Assembly: GCF_008831085.1 (NCBI RefSeq)
Contig: NZ_WBJY01000001.1
Coordinates: 558,001-622,000, forward strand
From: Pseudoclavibacter endophyticus
GTDB lineage: Bacteria; Actinomycetota; Actinomycetes; Actinomycetales; Microbacteriaceae
DNA length: 64,000 bases
Direction: 5' to 3'
In this document: one piece after another, positions 20,065 through 29,308 of the stretch
Position numbering within the stretch: the stretch's first letter is position 1
Layout: each line of letters opens with the position of its first letter
Notes under the pieces: model-generated
Told to the model about the DNA's origin: nothing
What the model saw: only the letters and a program-made list of their open reading frames with translations
The model's database searches: none
Program-made: the position numbers and the translations under genes

Positions 20065-21429
20065 ATGAGCATCACCGCCGAAACGTCGACTCGGCAGGCG
20101 CCGATGGCGCCGTATCCGGCCACCTACCCCGATGTCCAGGGGCGCGCCACCCTGCTCGAGGAGGCCAAGGCCATGGAGCAGCAACTGCTCGACGCCGAGG
20201 ACGTCATCGAGAACGAGCGAACGATTCCCGACGAGATCACCGACCGTCTCTACGCCAACGGCATCTACCGTGCGTTCCTCCCGCGGGAACTCGGGGGCCT
20301 GGAGGTGCATCCACTCGAATGGCTCGACGCCGTCGAGGAGATCTCGCGCGTCAACGGCTCGGTGGGCTGGCTGTGCATGCTGCACTCGGGGCAGACCTTC
20401 CTCCGCAAGGAGGTCATGGAGCGGCTGCTCGAACAGGACCGGTGGATCATGGCCTCGAACGTGGGTCGCGCCGCCGGCAAGGCCGTCCGCGTGCCTGGCG
20501 GATATCGCATCAGTGGGCGATGGTCGTTCACGAGCGGGTCGCCGGAGGCCAACTGGCTGTCGGGCCGCTCCGTGCTCTATGACGAGAACGACGAGCCGGT
20601 CATCAACCCCCGCGACGGGCTGCCCTGGTTCATCGTCGGGCTGTGGCCGGCGAAGGATGCCACGCTCATCGACACGTGGGACGGCCACGGTCTCCGCGGC
20701 ACGGGTTCGGGAGACTTCGAGATCAACGATCTCTTCGTGCCCCGCGAGATGGTGAACGAGGCGGGTATCTGGAAGCGCCCCTACGACCGCGCGCTGTACC
20801 GGCACTGGTTCAACGTCATGGCGCACGGCGCGCACGCCCTGGGCCTAGCGAAGGCGGCGATCGAGGAGTTCATCGGGCTCGTGCACCAAGGCGCGAAGCG
20901 CGGTTCGTACCGACAGGCGCGCCTCGGCAAGGACGCCATGCACCAGTTCGTGCTGGGGAAGGCCGACACGATGGTGCGCGCCGCGCGGTCGTACCTGTGG
21001 CAGGTCACCGCAGAGGCCTATGACGACGCCGTCAAGCAGTGGCCGGTCGACTACGACATCCGCGTGCGGCAGCAGGCCGCCCTCCTGAACGCGGTGCATG
21101 TCTCGCGCCAGGCCGTCGACATGATGTTCCAGCAGGCGGGCGCGCCAGCCGTGTTCCGCGGGCGCCGTCTCGAGCGCATCCACCGCGACCTCCTGACCGC
21201 CGCGAACCACGCGCTCATGGCGGAGGCCGCGTTCGACCGCATCGGCCAGTACCTCATGTCGAAGGACCTGCCGGGTGGGCCGGAGATCGAGATCGGCGGC
21301 ATCAGCTTCATCCCGGGGCCGCATCCGCAGCACGATCGCAACGCCCCGTGGCAGGAATGGGTGCGCGAGGCATCCACCCACACGCCCGAGGAGGCGGCCG
21401 CGAACCTTCGGCGCGCCAGCGGGTCTTGA
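20065..21429 (+). CDS. ACAD-fold flavin-dependent monooxygenase/oxidoreductase
   Basis: 454 residues. The fold order of acyl-CoA dehydrogenases is visible: N-terminal helical domain (about 30-140), middle beta domain with GYRISGRWSFTSGSPEANW (near 150) that contacts flavin, and C-terminal four-helix domain (about 250-400). The ACAD catalytic Glu context and CoA-binding motifs are not evident, and the substrate-loop signature is closer to group-D flavin monooxygenases such as HsaA, DszC or HpaH-type enzymes. Hydroxylation of a phenolic or heterocyclic substrate with reduced flavin from a separate reductase is likely; no reductase gene is in the window. It is followed on the same strand by an ABC importer. 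Confidence 0.75.
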   Translation: MSITAETSTRQAPMAPYPATYPDVQGRATLLEEAKAMEQQLLDAEDVIENERTIPDEITDRLYANGIYRAFLPRELGGLEVHPLEWLDAVEEISRVNGSVGWLCMLHSGQTFLRKEVMERLLEQDRWIMASNVGRAAGKAVRVPGGYRISGRWSFTSGSPEANWLSGRSVLYDENDEPVINPRDGLPWFIVGLWPAKDATLIDTWDGHGLRGTGSGDFEINDLFVPREMVNEAGIWKRPYDRALYRHWFNVMAHGAHALGLAKAAIEEFIGLVHQGAKRGSYRQARLGKDAMHQFVLGKADTMVRAARSYLWQVTAEAYDDAVKQWPVDYDIRVRQQAALLNAVHVSRQAVDMMFQQAGAPAVFRGRRLERIHRDLLTAANHALMAEAAFDRIGQYLMSKDLPGGPEIEIGGISFIPGPHPQHDRNAPWQEWVREASTHTPEEAAANLRRASGS

Positions 21430-21528
21430 CGGGAGAAGCCCGCTTCTCTACGTTGCTCAAGCGAACATATTCTGTACTGCGCGTCAGATAGTGATACCTA
21501 TTTGCCGGGTGGTCAGGCCAGGCGAACG

Positions 21529-22716
21529 ATGGAGTTTTCCTTGTCCTCACTGACAGTTCAGGCATTGCACAAGCACTTCGGTGCGTTCCACGCCATCAAA
21601 GGCGCCGACGTCTCGGTTGCGGAGGGTGAATTCGTCACCCTCCTCGGCGAGAGCGGATGCGGCAAGACGACGACCCTGCGGTGCATCGCGGGTCTGGAGA
21701 CCCCGACTTCGGGGCTGATCCAGATCGGCGATCGAACCGTGTTCGACCACGATCGGCGCATCGAGATCCAGCCCGAGAAGCGCGAAGCCGGCATGGTCTT
21801 CCAAAGCTATGCGCTGTGGCCGCACCTGACGGTCATCGAGACGGTGCTCTACCCGCTGCGACGGCGACGGGTGAAGGGAAAGGAGGCGATCCGGCGGGCA
21901 CGGGAGATGCTCGAGATCGTCGGTCTCGAACCGTACGCGACGCGGCCGGCGACCTCGCTCTCCGGTGGGCAGCAGCAGCGCGTCGCACTTGCCCGCGCCC
22001 TCGTGAGCCGCCCGCAACTCATGCTCTACGACGAGCCGCTCTCGAACCTCGACCCGTCGCTGCGCCGTCAGGTGCGCGATGAGATCCTGCGCCTGCACAC
22101 CATGAACGGCGCCACCTCCGTCTACGTCACCCACGACCTGGAAGAGGCGATGCACCTGTCGGACCGCATCATCGTGATGCAGGCGGGGCTCCTCGAGCAG
22201 ACGGGCACACCGGCCGAGATCTTCTCGAAGCCGACGAACGAGTTCGTCGCGAAGTTCGTGGGGTTCGAGAACCTCCTCGAGGCCAAGGTCACGGCCGTTC
22301 GCGGTGGCGAGATCGAACTCGAGCTGCCAGCGACGGGCGCTCGTGCGGCGCTTCCGGTGACATCTGCCTCGGGTCCGGTCGCAGTCGGCAACGACGTGAA
22401 CGTGGCATTTCGCTCGGCAAACGCCCTTGTGCACGGCCAGGCGCCCGACGGATCGACGGGGCGGCTGACCTTCCCCGGCACGATCGAACGCGTCGATTTC
22501 CTCGGCTCCAGAAACGAGTACCGCATTTCGAGCGGCACGGCGACCCTCCGCGTCGCCGAGTCCGAGCGGGAGTACCGGCAGCAGGCGATGCGTCGCGAAC
22601 AGGGGGCAACGGCCTGGGTCGACGTCGACGCTGAATTCGTGACGGTCATCCCGGCACGGTCGAAGGGGTCCGCACGGAGCACCCCCGAGCCGGCGCTTGC
22701 GGGGACGCCGTCGTGA
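21529..22716 (+). CDS. ABC importer ATPase, FbpC/PotA type
   Basis: 395 residues from ATG 21529; a TTG at 21541 with GGAG six bases upstream is an equally plausible start, four residues shorter. Walker A is GESGCGKTT, the signature is LSGGQQQRVALARAL, Walker B is LMLYDEPLSNLD, and a TOBE-like C-terminal domain (about 290-390) is present. This is the layout of iron/polyamine/2-aminoethylphosphonate-type importers. The downstream permease GTG overlaps the stop (GTGA), and a binding protein follows, completing the system. A GAGAAGC/GCTTCTC inverted repeat (about 21433-21448) sits between the flavoenzyme stop and this gene. Confidence 0.9.
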   Translation: MEFSLSSLTVQALHKHFGAFHAIKGADVSVAEGEFVTLLGESGCGKTTTLRCIAGLETPTSGLIQIGDRTVFDHDRRIEIQPEKREAGMVFQSYALWPHLTVIETVLYPLRRRRVKGKEAIRRAREMLEIVGLEPYATRPATSLSGGQQQRVALARALVSRPQLMLYDEPLSNLDPSLRRQVRDEILRLHTMNGATSVYVTHDLEEAMHLSDRIIVMQAGLLEQTGTPAEIFSKPTNEFVAKFVGFENLLEAKVTAVRGGEIELELPATGARAALPVTSASGPVAVGNDVNVAFRSANALVHGQAPDGSTGRLTFPGTIERVDFLGSRNEYRISSGTATLRVAESEREYRQQAMRREQGATAWVDVDAEFVTVIPARSKGSARSTPEPALAGTPS

Positions 22717-24569
22717 CCGGCACGATCACGCCGCCGACGCGCCCAACCGGGCCGACCACGCGCGCGATCGCGAACGAGCCGCCGCCGAGCAGGATCTCGG
22801 CGGCCTGGCGGGGCTCGCGCCTCGGGGGCAAGCTCCTCATGGCCCTCACCATGGCGATACTCGTGCTGCTGTTCATCTACCCGCCGCTGCTCATGATCAT
22901 GGCCGCGTTCCGCCGCGGCCCCATCGCTGGCCAGGGCGAGTGGACGGCCGCGCCGTTCATCGAGGTCATGACGAACCCGGCCACGTGGGTGGTCACTTTC
23001 AACTCGATCGTGCTGTCGGTCGCGGTGGCGGTCATCGCGCTCGCGTTCGGCACCTTCTTCGCGTGGGTCGCCGTGCGCACGACGACCCCGCTACGGCGCT
23101 GGATGACGCCGATCATGGCGGCGATCCTCGTCGTGCCGTCACTTTTCTACGGGCTCGGCTGGTACGTGACGCTCAACGGCAGCGGCGCGCCCGTGAACAT
23201 GTTCCTGCAGGAGGTCTTCGGGCTCTCCGGCTCCCCGCTCGGCTCCGGGTGGCCGACGCTGATCTTCGTCGTCGCCTTCCATGTCGTGCCCGTCGGCTAC
23301 CTCTTCATGGTCGGACCCATGTCGCGCATGGACAGCGCGCTCGACGACGCGGCGAGGATGAACGGCGCTGGCCGGACCTCATCGTTCTTCACCGTCACCC
23401 TGCCGTTGCTGCGCCCCACCATCTTCGGCGTCATGGCGCTCATGACCTCCTACGGCATGACGGCGTTCGAGTTGCCGCTGCTGTTCGGCGTTCCCGCGTC
23501 GCCCAGCATCCTGGTCTTCTCAACCAAGGTGCTCAACACCTATCAGGAGACGGTCGTACCTGAGGGGTGGGCGAACTATGCCGGCGCCAGTTCGATCGGT
23601 CTCATCCTGGTGCTGCTGGTCGTAGTACTCGTGATCGCCAGGGAGATCCTGCTGCGGGGACGCCGCTACTCGACCATCTCGGGCAAGGGCTTTCGGCCGG
23701 AGCCTCGGAGCTACGGGCGCATCCAGTGGGTCTTTCTCGCGATCTTCGCCCTGGTCGTGCTGCTGGCCGGCATCATTCCCGTGCTGCAGATGGTCTTCAG
23801 CGCCTTCCAGAACGTCGCCGGCGTGTTCTCGCTCGGTTTCACGACCGCCAACTTCGAGGCGGTGCTCACGAGCCGCCGGACATTCCAGGTCATCGTGACC
23901 TCGCTGTGGGTCGCGGCGCTCGCGGGATTCCTCGCGGCGTGCGTCGCCCTGATGCTGAGCTGGTCGACGCAGCGCAGCGGCCGCGTCGTCCGCGCCCTCG
24001 CGGTCGTGATCAGCTGGGCGCCCATCGCGATCCCGGGCGTGCTGGTCGGCCTCGCGCTGCTGACGGCCTACATGCCGGTGCCGGGGCTGCAGCGCCTCAT
24101 CGGCACCCCGTTCATGCTCGTGATCGGGTTCATCGTGGTCGCGACCCCCATCGCGACCCGAGCCGTCGAGGGCGGTGTCGTGCAGATCAGCGGTGAGCTC
24201 GAGGAATCGGGACGCATGGCCGGCGCGAGCAGGTCGATGACGTTCCTCACCGTCGTGCTTCCACTCGTGATGCCGAGCTTCTTCGCGGGCTGGTTCATCG
24301 CGTCGATCGGCATCGCCGGCAACCTGGCCCTCCCCGTGCTGCTGTCGTCGCCCTCGATGCGAACGGCAGCCGTGACCGCCTACGACCTCTACAACCAGGG
24401 AAATACCGCTGAAGCGGCCGCGCTCTTCCTGGTGCTCATGGTCGCCATCGTCGTCGTTGGCGCCCTCGCGTGGCTGCTCATGTCCGGTGTGGTCCGTCTG
24501 CTCAAGCGGGCCCGCGCAATCCGGATCGAACGAGCGTTGATCGAAGAAGGAAGTGTTGTATATGCCTAA
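22713..24569 (+). CDS. ABC importer permease, two fused units (FbpB type)
   Basis: 618 residues from GTG 22713, overlapping the ATPase stop by four bases. About twelve hydrophobic segments in two similar halves (roughly 55-320 and 350-610), each with an EAA-type loop (DDAARMNGAG near 215 and EESGRMAGAS near 500), show a head-to-tail fused permease pair as in FbpB. The gene is thus the only permease needed. Its last eight bases overlap the start of the binding protein gene. Confidence 0.92.
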   Translation: MTGTITPPTRPTGPTTRAIANEPPPSRISAAWRGSRLGGKLLMALTMAILVLLFIYPPLLMIMAAFRRGPIAGQGEWTAAPFIEVMTNPATWVVTFNSIVLSVAVAVIALAFGTFFAWVAVRTTTPLRRWMTPIMAAILVVPSLFYGLGWYVTLNGSGAPVNMFLQEVFGLSGSPLGSGWPTLIFVVAFHVVPVGYLFMVGPMSRMDSALDDAARMNGAGRTSSFFTVTLPLLRPTIFGVMALMTSYGMTAFELPLLFGVPASPSILVFSTKVLNTYQETVVPEGWANYAGASSIGLILVLLVVVLVIAREILLRGRRYSTISGKGFRPEPRSYGRIQWVFLAIFALVVLLAGIIPVLQMVFSAFQNVAGVFSLGFTTANFEAVLTSRRTFQVIVTSLWVAALAGFLAACVALMLSWSTQRSGRVVRALAVVISWAPIAIPGVLVGLALLTAYMPVPGLQRLIGTPFMLVIGFIVVATPIATRAVEGGVVQISGELEESGRMAGASRSMTFLTVVLPLVMPSFFAGWFIASIGIAGNLALPVLLSSPSMRTAAVTAYDLYNQGNTAEAAALFLVLMVAIVVVGALAWLLMSGVVRLLKRARAIRIERALIEEGSVVYA

Positions 24570-25674
24570 AACACGGCAACGGTGGCGTGTTTCGCTCGCG
24601 TTCGCAGTGCCCCTCGCCCTCCTCACCGGCTGCGCCGGCGGGGGAGGGGAAGCCGGGCTCGCCGAGGACGGCCCGGAGGCCGGCTCGCTCGGCAGCCCCG
24701 AGCAAGAGGCGGCATTCGAAGAGCTCTACAACGAGGCCATCGACAACGGTGAGTTCCAGGTGACCGTCTACGGACCGCCGCCGGCGCAGTCGGTGCTCGA
24801 CGCGTTCCACGCACGCTTCGGCGACATAGAGGTCGTCTACGAGCAGCTGCAGAGCCAAGACCGGGTGACGCGCCTGCAGGCCGAGGCCGCGAGCGGAAAC
24901 CGGGTCGGCGACGTCGCCTCCGATGGCCGCACCCCGATCACGAGCATGGCCCTCGACGACTGGTGCCAGCCGTTCGAGCCGATTGTCGACGTGCCTGAAG
25001 ACCTCATCGCGGTCGACGGACAGACGGTGACGACCTTCAACACGGTCTTCGGCATTCTCGTCAACACCGACCTGATCGACCCGGAAGAGGCGCCGCGAAC
25101 GTGGGATGACCTCGTCGATCCCAAGTGGAAGGGCCAGCAGGTCATGGTGAGCCCTGCCGCGGGTGGTGCCGGGGCATTCGTCAACGCCATGCTGCTGACT
25201 CCCGAGGAGAATGCCGAGACGTGGGGCATGGACATCGTCCAGGGCCTGAAGGACAACGTGGCGGTCGTGGCGAAAGACGCGCAGACCATCTCATCGGTCG
25301 TGGATGGCACGTATCCGATCGGCGTGCTCGCGTACTACCCGTACTACTTCGAAACCCTGCAGTCGACGCCGGATGCTCCCGTTGAGTTCCTGCTGATCGA
25401 CGACGGAACGCCGTACTCCGTCGGCAAGCAGTGCGTCATCGCCGACGCCCCGAACCCCAACGCGGCGCAGCTGTGGATCAACTGGGTCATGAGCGAGGAG
25501 GGGCAGACCGCGTTCGCGGCGAGCGGTGCCTACCCGGCGATGCCCGGCATGCCCGGCCCAGAGGGGCTTCCCGGCACCGACGAGGCGAACCTGTTGCTGC
25601 AGCTCGACGACGAGGAGGCGATCACGGGCTACGCGGACTACGTCCAGCAGATCCAGGCCCTCTACGGCGGGTGA
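24562..25674 (+). CDS. ABC importer substrate-binding lipoprotein (family 1, Fe-type)
   Basis: 370 residues from ATG 24562 (GAAGGAAG upstream; TTG at 24553 is an alternative). Signal peptide with lipobox LLTGC, acylated C24, then a Gly/Glu-rich linker and a two-lobed type-II binding fold. Motifs such as TTFNTVFGILVNTDLI and PRTWDDLVDPKWKG are typical of the FutA/FbpA and aminoethylphosphonate-binding group. It delivers its ligand to the fused permease; given the neighbours an organic acid or metal-aromatic complex is possible, but the sequence does not tell. A strong hairpin terminator follows. Confidence 0.88.
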   Translation: MPKTRQRWRVSLAFAVPLALLTGCAGGGGEAGLAEDGPEAGSLGSPEQEAAFEELYNEAIDNGEFQVTVYGPPPAQSVLDAFHARFGDIEVVYEQLQSQDRVTRLQAEAASGNRVGDVASDGRTPITSMALDDWCQPFEPIVDVPEDLIAVDGQTVTTFNTVFGILVNTDLIDPEEAPRTWDDLVDPKWKGQQVMVSPAAGGAGAFVNAMLLTPEENAETWGMDIVQGLKDNVAVVAKDAQTISSVVDGTYPIGVLAYYPYYFETLQSTPDAPVEFLLIDDGTPYSVGKQCVIADAPNPNAAQLWINWVMSEEGQTAFAASGAYPAMPGMPGPEGLPGTDEANLLLQLDDEEAITGYADYVQQIQALYGG

Positions 25675-25681
25675 TGGTGCG

Positions 25682-25720
25682 GCCCTGTGGCCCGTCGCGA
25701 TTCGTGACGGGCCACAGGGC
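25682..25720 (+). terminator. strong hairpin terminator after ABC operon
   Basis: Perfect 15-bp stem GCCCTGTGGCCCGTC/GACGGGCCACAGGGC with a nine-base loop, starting seven bases after the binding protein stop. No T-tract follows. Confidence 0.8.
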
Positions 25721-25759
25721 GTCGCCCGTCTATTGTCAGTACGTGGAGGGAACACAGGC

Positions 25760-26464
25760 GTGACGGAACCGAAACCGAAGGCGGTGTCGACGACGGTTGA
25801 CCGCGCAGGTGCTCTGCTGAAGTTGCTTGCGCAGCATCCCGACGGTCTTGGGGTTGCCGCCCTCACGCGCGAGCTCGGAACACAGCGCGCTCCGCTCTAC
25901 CGCATCCTCGAGGCCCTGCAGCGATATCAGCTCGTGCGCCGCGACGATCGCAAGCGTTACCTGTTGGGCGTCGGCACGCTCGAGCTCTCGCATGCGTTCT
26001 CGGCGCAGTTCGGGCGGGGCGTCGAGACCCTGCTGCATCAGCTCGCGGACGATACCGGGCTCACGGCGTCGCTCGTCTCGGCCGACCGCACCGACACGTT
26101 GACGACCGTGATGTCGATCACTCCGAGCACGGTTGCGGAGCACGTGTTCACGCCGCCCGGCTACCGGCACCCGGACGGCCGCCTCGCATCGCGGGTCGCG
26201 CTGTATGCCTCGCGCCCACCGAGCGACGACGAGTGGCCGGAGGTGGCGGAGGCTCGGCGGCGCGGGTACGCGGTCGCCACGAATCCCTCGTCGGTGCGCT
26301 ATGCCGTCTCCGCCGTCGTGCCCGGCACCGAGAAGGCCGATTCGGCGCTCGTGCTCACGCTGCTGTCCCTCAACACGTTCGACGTCGAGTCGGCCGGCAC
26401 GGCGCTGCTGAGCGCCGTGCCGATGGTCGGGATGGCGCTCAGCAGCAGCGGATTCGTGAACTAG
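25760..26464 (+). CDS. IclR family transcription regulator (second)
   Basis: 234 residues from GTG 25760, with GGAGGG upstream. The winged helix lies at about 10-65 (VAALTRELGTQRAPLYRILEAL) and an IclR-type effector domain at 80-230, shorter and less canonical than in the first IclR protein of this window. It is separated from the ABC operon by a strong terminator and convergent with the CMD-type operon, so it has its own promoter. A half-site TTGTCAGTACG (25733 on) lies in its leader. Probably a sensor of a pathway intermediate. Confidence 0.78.
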   Translation: MTEPKPKAVSTTVDRAGALLKLLAQHPDGLGVAALTRELGTQRAPLYRILEALQRYQLVRRDDRKRYLLGVGTLELSHAFSAQFGRGVETLLHQLADDTGLTASLVSADRTDTLTTVMSITPSTVAEHVFTPPGYRHPDGRLASRVALYASRPPSDDEWPEVAEARRRGYAVATNPSSVRYAVSAVVPGTEKADSALVLTLLSLNTFDVESAGTALLSAVPMVGMALSSSGFVN

Positions 26465-26665
26465 CTGTTCTGCGCGCCAGCCTCGGCCTCGACCGACCAC
26501 CTGTTGGCGCCGGAGCACTGAGGGAGATGATGCTCGCTCTGAGATCGACAGGGGGCCGGACGCAACAGGAGAGTTGATCGGGCAAACGCTCTCAATTGAC
26601 TGGCGAGACTGATCACACGACTTCACCCGATCGGTTCCGAACGTGCGTGGGCAGACCAGGCACCG

Positions 26666-26701
26666 GCCCCAGCAACGATCAGGCACCCGCGGTGCTGGGG
26701 C
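26666..26701 (-). terminator. hairpin terminator of the 32.0-26.7 kb operon
   Basis: Arms GCCCCAGCA (26666-26674) and TGCTGGGGC (26693-26701), 18-base loop, seven bases beyond the stop codon of the last minus-strand gene. The remaining intergenic bases 26465-26665 show nothing else I can name. Confidence 0.55.
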
Positions 26702-26707
26702 GGCGCG

Positions 26708-27484
26708 TCAGTCCTCTCGCGCGAGGGGGATGCCGGCCGCCTCCGCCTCCTCGACGAGGATCGGCACGGAGCTCGTCGCCGCGTGCACGCCGATGACGCT
26801 CGCGATCTCGAGCACCTCGAGGATCTCGCCGACCGTCGCGCCCAACTCGAGCGCATTCTCGTAGTGCAGCTTGAGCCCCTTCACGTACAGGTGCGTCGCC
26901 GACGCGTCGAAGGCGCAGTAGACGAGCTCGCGAATCTTTGGCTCGAGCGTGCCCGTCTTCCACGGCACGCTCGAGAAGTTCGTGTACGCCTCAAACATGT
27001 CGGGGTCGAGCTCGAGGATCTCGTCCCAGAACGCATGCCAGTAGCCGCGGTTCGCCGTGAACTCGGCCTTCAACCGCTCCTGCCGCTCGTCGAGCGGCGC
27101 GGGCCCGTCGCGGAGCCCCTTCTCCTCGAGCACCTCGACAAGCAGCGGCACGCCGATGTTCATGGCGTGGATGCCGAGGGTCGACGACAGCTCGAGCACC
27201 TCCATGATCTCCTGCGGCGTCGCGCCCGCGGCGAGCGCCGCCTTCACGTGCTGGCGGACGCCTGGCAGGTACATGTGCGTCGCGTTCGCGTCGACGGCGA
27301 TGTAGATGAGCTCTTTCGTCTTCGCGTCGAGGTGCTTCGTGCGCCACGGCACCATCGACAGTTCCCGGTAGGCGTCGAGGAACTCGGGGTCGAGCCTCGC
27401 GATGCTCTCCCACATCGGCCCCCAGGTGCCGCGATGTTCGATGAAGTCGTCCTTGGCCTGCTGCTGACGGGGCGTGAGCGTCAC
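26708..27484 (-). CDS. two-domain carboxymuconolactone decarboxylase family protein
   Basis: 258 residues from GTG 27484 (AAGGA upstream; GTGA overlap with the preceding gene). Two similar CMD/AhpD-like helical domains are arranged in tandem (about 25-120 and 150-245); each has the pattern KxxELIYIAxDAxATHxYxxG followed by GATxxEIxEVLELxS. The AhpD-type CxxC pair is missing, so peroxidase-reductase activity is unlikely. Such double CMD proteins occur in aromatic and hydroxyacid catabolic operons. It is the last gene of a seven-gene operon and is followed by a hairpin. Confidence 0.85.
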   Translation of the reverse strand: MTLTPRQQQAKDDFIEHRGTWGPMWESIARLDPEFLDAYRELSMVPWRTKHLDAKTKELIYIAVDANATHMYLPGVRQHVKAALAAGATPQEIMEVLELSSTLGIHAMNIGVPLLVEVLEEKGLRDGPAPLDERQERLKAEFTANRGYWHAFWDEILELDPDMFEAYTNFSSVPWKTGTLEPKIRELVYCAFDASATHLYVKGLKLHYENALELGATVGEILEVLEIASVIGVHAATSSVPILVEEAEAAGIPLARED

Positions 27485-28413
27485 GGTGTCGTTCCTTCGG
27501 TCGCGTTGGTGGTCGGATGCTCTGGTGCCGGTGCGTGTGCGTGTGCGTGTGCGTGTTCCAGGATCCATTCGGCTACGCGGGTGTGATCGGCATCGGCCGG
27601 CAGGTCGCCGGCAGCCTCGGTCCACAGTGCGATGGCCCGGTCGCCCAGGGGGAGGGCGCGCCCGAGCTCGCCAGCGAGGGCGGCCGCGATGCGCATGTCC
27701 TTCAGCATCAGGCGCAGGCCGAAGCCCGAGTCGTACGTGCCGGGGAGAATGAAGTTCGGCCACTTGTTCTGCGTCGAGCCGCTGCGGCCGCTCGAGCCGT
27801 TGATGACCTCGAGCATCACCTCGGGGTCAAGGCCGAAGCGCTCGCCGACGACCATTGCCTCGCTCGTGGCCCAGAGGTGGGTCGCCGACATGAAGTTGTT
27901 GAGCGCCTTGACCGCATGCCCCGACCCGACCTGCCCGCAGTCGCGCACGGTGCCGAGCGGCGCGAGCAGCTCGTGAGCCTCGGCTCGGTCGCCGTCATCG
28001 GCGCCGAGCATGATCGTGAGCGCGCCGCGTTCGGCACCGCCGACCCCGCCCGAGACGGGCGCATCGGCGAAGCGCACGCCGGCCTCTGCGAGTGACGCGT
28101 GCAGCGCCCGCGTGCGCAGCGGCTCTGACGACGACATGTCGATGACGAGCGCGCCATCGCGCAGCGCGCCCGACGCCAACAGCTCGCCGGCGACGGCCTC
28201 CACTACGTCGCTGTTCGGCAGCATGAGGATGACGGCATCGGCCGCCGCCGCCGCCTCCGGGGCGCTGCCGACCGGTGTGCCGCCGGCGGCGGCGAGGCGC
28301 TCGCGGGCGGGGGCGGCGGGGTCCGAGCCGATGACGTCGTGCCCCGCGTCGATGAGCCGCTGTGACATGGGCGACCCCATGTTGCCGAGGCCGATGAACG
28401 CGACCCGGCTCAC
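27481..28413 (-). CDS. beta-hydroxyacid dehydrogenase (3-hydroxyisobutyrate dehydrogenase family)
   Basis: 310 residues from GTG 28413, overlapping the CMD gene stop by four bases. The N-terminal Rossmann motif FIGLGNMGSPM (7-17) binds NAD(P), the substrate motif DAPVSGG is near 118, and the catalytic Lys sits in GSGHAVKALNNFM (near 170). The C-terminal helical domain is complete and ends in an unusual His-Ala tail coded by four GTGCGT repeats on the plus strand. The enzyme oxidises a beta-hydroxyacid or reduces a tartronate-semialdehyde-like aldehyde; the true substrate is unknown. A second paralogue lies two genes upstream in the same operon. Confidence 0.88.
   Translation of the reverse strand: MSRVAFIGLGNMGSPMSQRLIDAGHDVIGSDPAAPARERLAAAGGTPVGSAPEAAAAADAVILMLPNSDVVEAVAGELLASGALRDGALVIDMSSSEPLRTRALHASLAEAGVRFADAPVSGGVGGAERGALTIMLGADDGDRAEAHELLAPLGTVRDCGQVGSGHAVKALNNFMSATHLWATSEAMVVGERFGLDPEVMLEVINGSSGRSGSTQNKWPNFILPGTYDSGFGLRLMLKDMRIAAALAGELGRALPLGDRAIALWTEAAGDLPADADHTRVAEWILEHAHAHAHAPAPEHPTTNATEGTTP
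27531..27554. repeat. four tandem GTGCGT hexamers inside coding sequence
   Basis: Perfect 4 x 6 bp array at the 3' end of the dehydrogenase gene; it codes for the alternating His-Ala tail. Copy-number change would keep the frame and only lengthen or shorten the tail. Confidence 0.85.
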
Positions 28414-28910
28414 GAGGCCGGTGCCCCGGTCGAGGCGCCGCCGGCGGCGGCAGCGGCATCGTCGCTCCCAACGGCATCCTCGGCCGCATCGGCAGGCGGT
28501 GCGTCGTCGACGGCGGCGTCGCCGAGCTCCTGGCGGATGACCTGTTCGGCGATGCGGAACGACTCGAGCGCCGCAGGTGCGCCGACGTACATGGCGCACT
28601 GCAGCAGCACTTCCTGGATCTGCTCGACCGTGACACCGTTGCGCAGCGCGCCGCGCACGTGCACGCTCAGCTCGTGCGAGCGGCCGAGGGCCGTGAGCAC
28701 GCCGAGGTTCACGAGGCTGCGCTCGGCGCGTTCGAGACCTGGACGGCTCCAGATGCCGCCCCAGCAGAACTCGGTGACGTAGTCCTGCACCGGTTTCGAG
28801 AAGGCGCTGACGTTCGCCATCGACCGCTCCACATGGGCGGCGCCGAGCACCTCCTTGCGGATCGAGAGGCCTTCGTCGAACGTCTCGGCGTGGGTTCCAG
28901 GGGTGAACAT
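28410..28910 (-). CDS. carboxymuconolactone decarboxylase family protein (PcaC-like)
   Basis: 166 residues from ATG 28910 (GGAGG upstream). Residues 10-125 match single-domain PcaC-type proteins: FSKPVQDYVTEFCWGGIWSR, then the core RSLVNLGVLTALGRSHELSVH with the conserved Glu and His, and VTVEQIQEVLLQC. The last 35 residues are an Ala/Asp-rich low-complexity tail. PcaC converts 4-carboxymuconolactone to the enol-lactone in the protocatechuate branch, but no other pca gene is near, so a related decarboxylase role is safer. It is two bases from the cupin gene and overlaps the dehydrogenase gene. Confidence 0.87.
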   Translation of the reverse strand: MFTPGTHAETFDEGLSIRKEVLGAAHVERSMANVSAFSKPVQDYVTEFCWGGIWSRPGLERAERSLVNLGVLTALGRSHELSVHVRGALRNGVTVEQIQEVLLQCAMYVGAPAALESFRIAEQVIRQELGDAAVDDAPPADAAEDAVGSDDAAAAAGGASTGAPAS

Positions 28911-28912
28911 GG

Positions 28913-29308
28913 CTATGCCTCCTCAGCGGGCGTCTGCGCGTAGTCGTCGTCGCTCACGGCCGAGTCCCACACGGTGGTGCCGAGTGAGATCGCGGTGTGC
29001 ACCATGAACGAGTCGGGGGCGGCCCCGTGCCAGTGCCGTTCGCCAGGCGGGCACCACACGGTGTCACCCGCGCGGATCACGCGCACCTCGCCGTTCGCGC
29101 ACACGAGGCCGCGGCCCGCGAGCACCTGCAGGATCTGGCCGTGCTCGTGGTGGTGCCAGTGGGTGCGGGCGCCCGGCGTGAAGTCGACCGTGTTGATCGT
29201 GACGCCGTCGGTCTGCGCCATCGTCACGTACGGGTAGACGTCCCCCGTGAACTGCGAACCGGGCTTGCCCGCCGTGCCGTCGTAGGTGGTCGGATGCTTG
29301 ATGATCAT
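28913..29308 (-). CDS. cupin-domain protein
   Basis: 131 residues from ATG 29308, overlapping the preceding stop as ATGA. A single cupin barrel: motif 1 is HWHHHEHGQILQVLAGRG (metal-ligand His and Glu near 50-58) and motif 2 is PPGERHWHGAAP (His near 93). The fold and length fit small metal cupins that accompany CMD proteins in catabolic operons, acting as isomerases, lyases or decarboxylases on keto or hydroxy acids. The precise reaction cannot be read from the sequence. Confidence 0.85.
   Translation of the reverse strand: MIIKHPTTYDGTAGKPGSQFTGDVYPYVTMAQTDGVTINTVDFTPGARTHWHHHEHGQILQVLAGRGLVCANGEVRVIRAGDTVWCPPGERHWHGAAPDSFMVHTAISLGTTVWDSAVSDDDYAQTPAEEA

Noticed and set aside
28410..28910. 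Protocatechuate (pca) pathway in the window
   Set aside because: Only the CMD family is present; no pcaGH, pcaB, pcaD or pcaIJ-like genes were found, so a complete beta-ketoadipate route is not supported.
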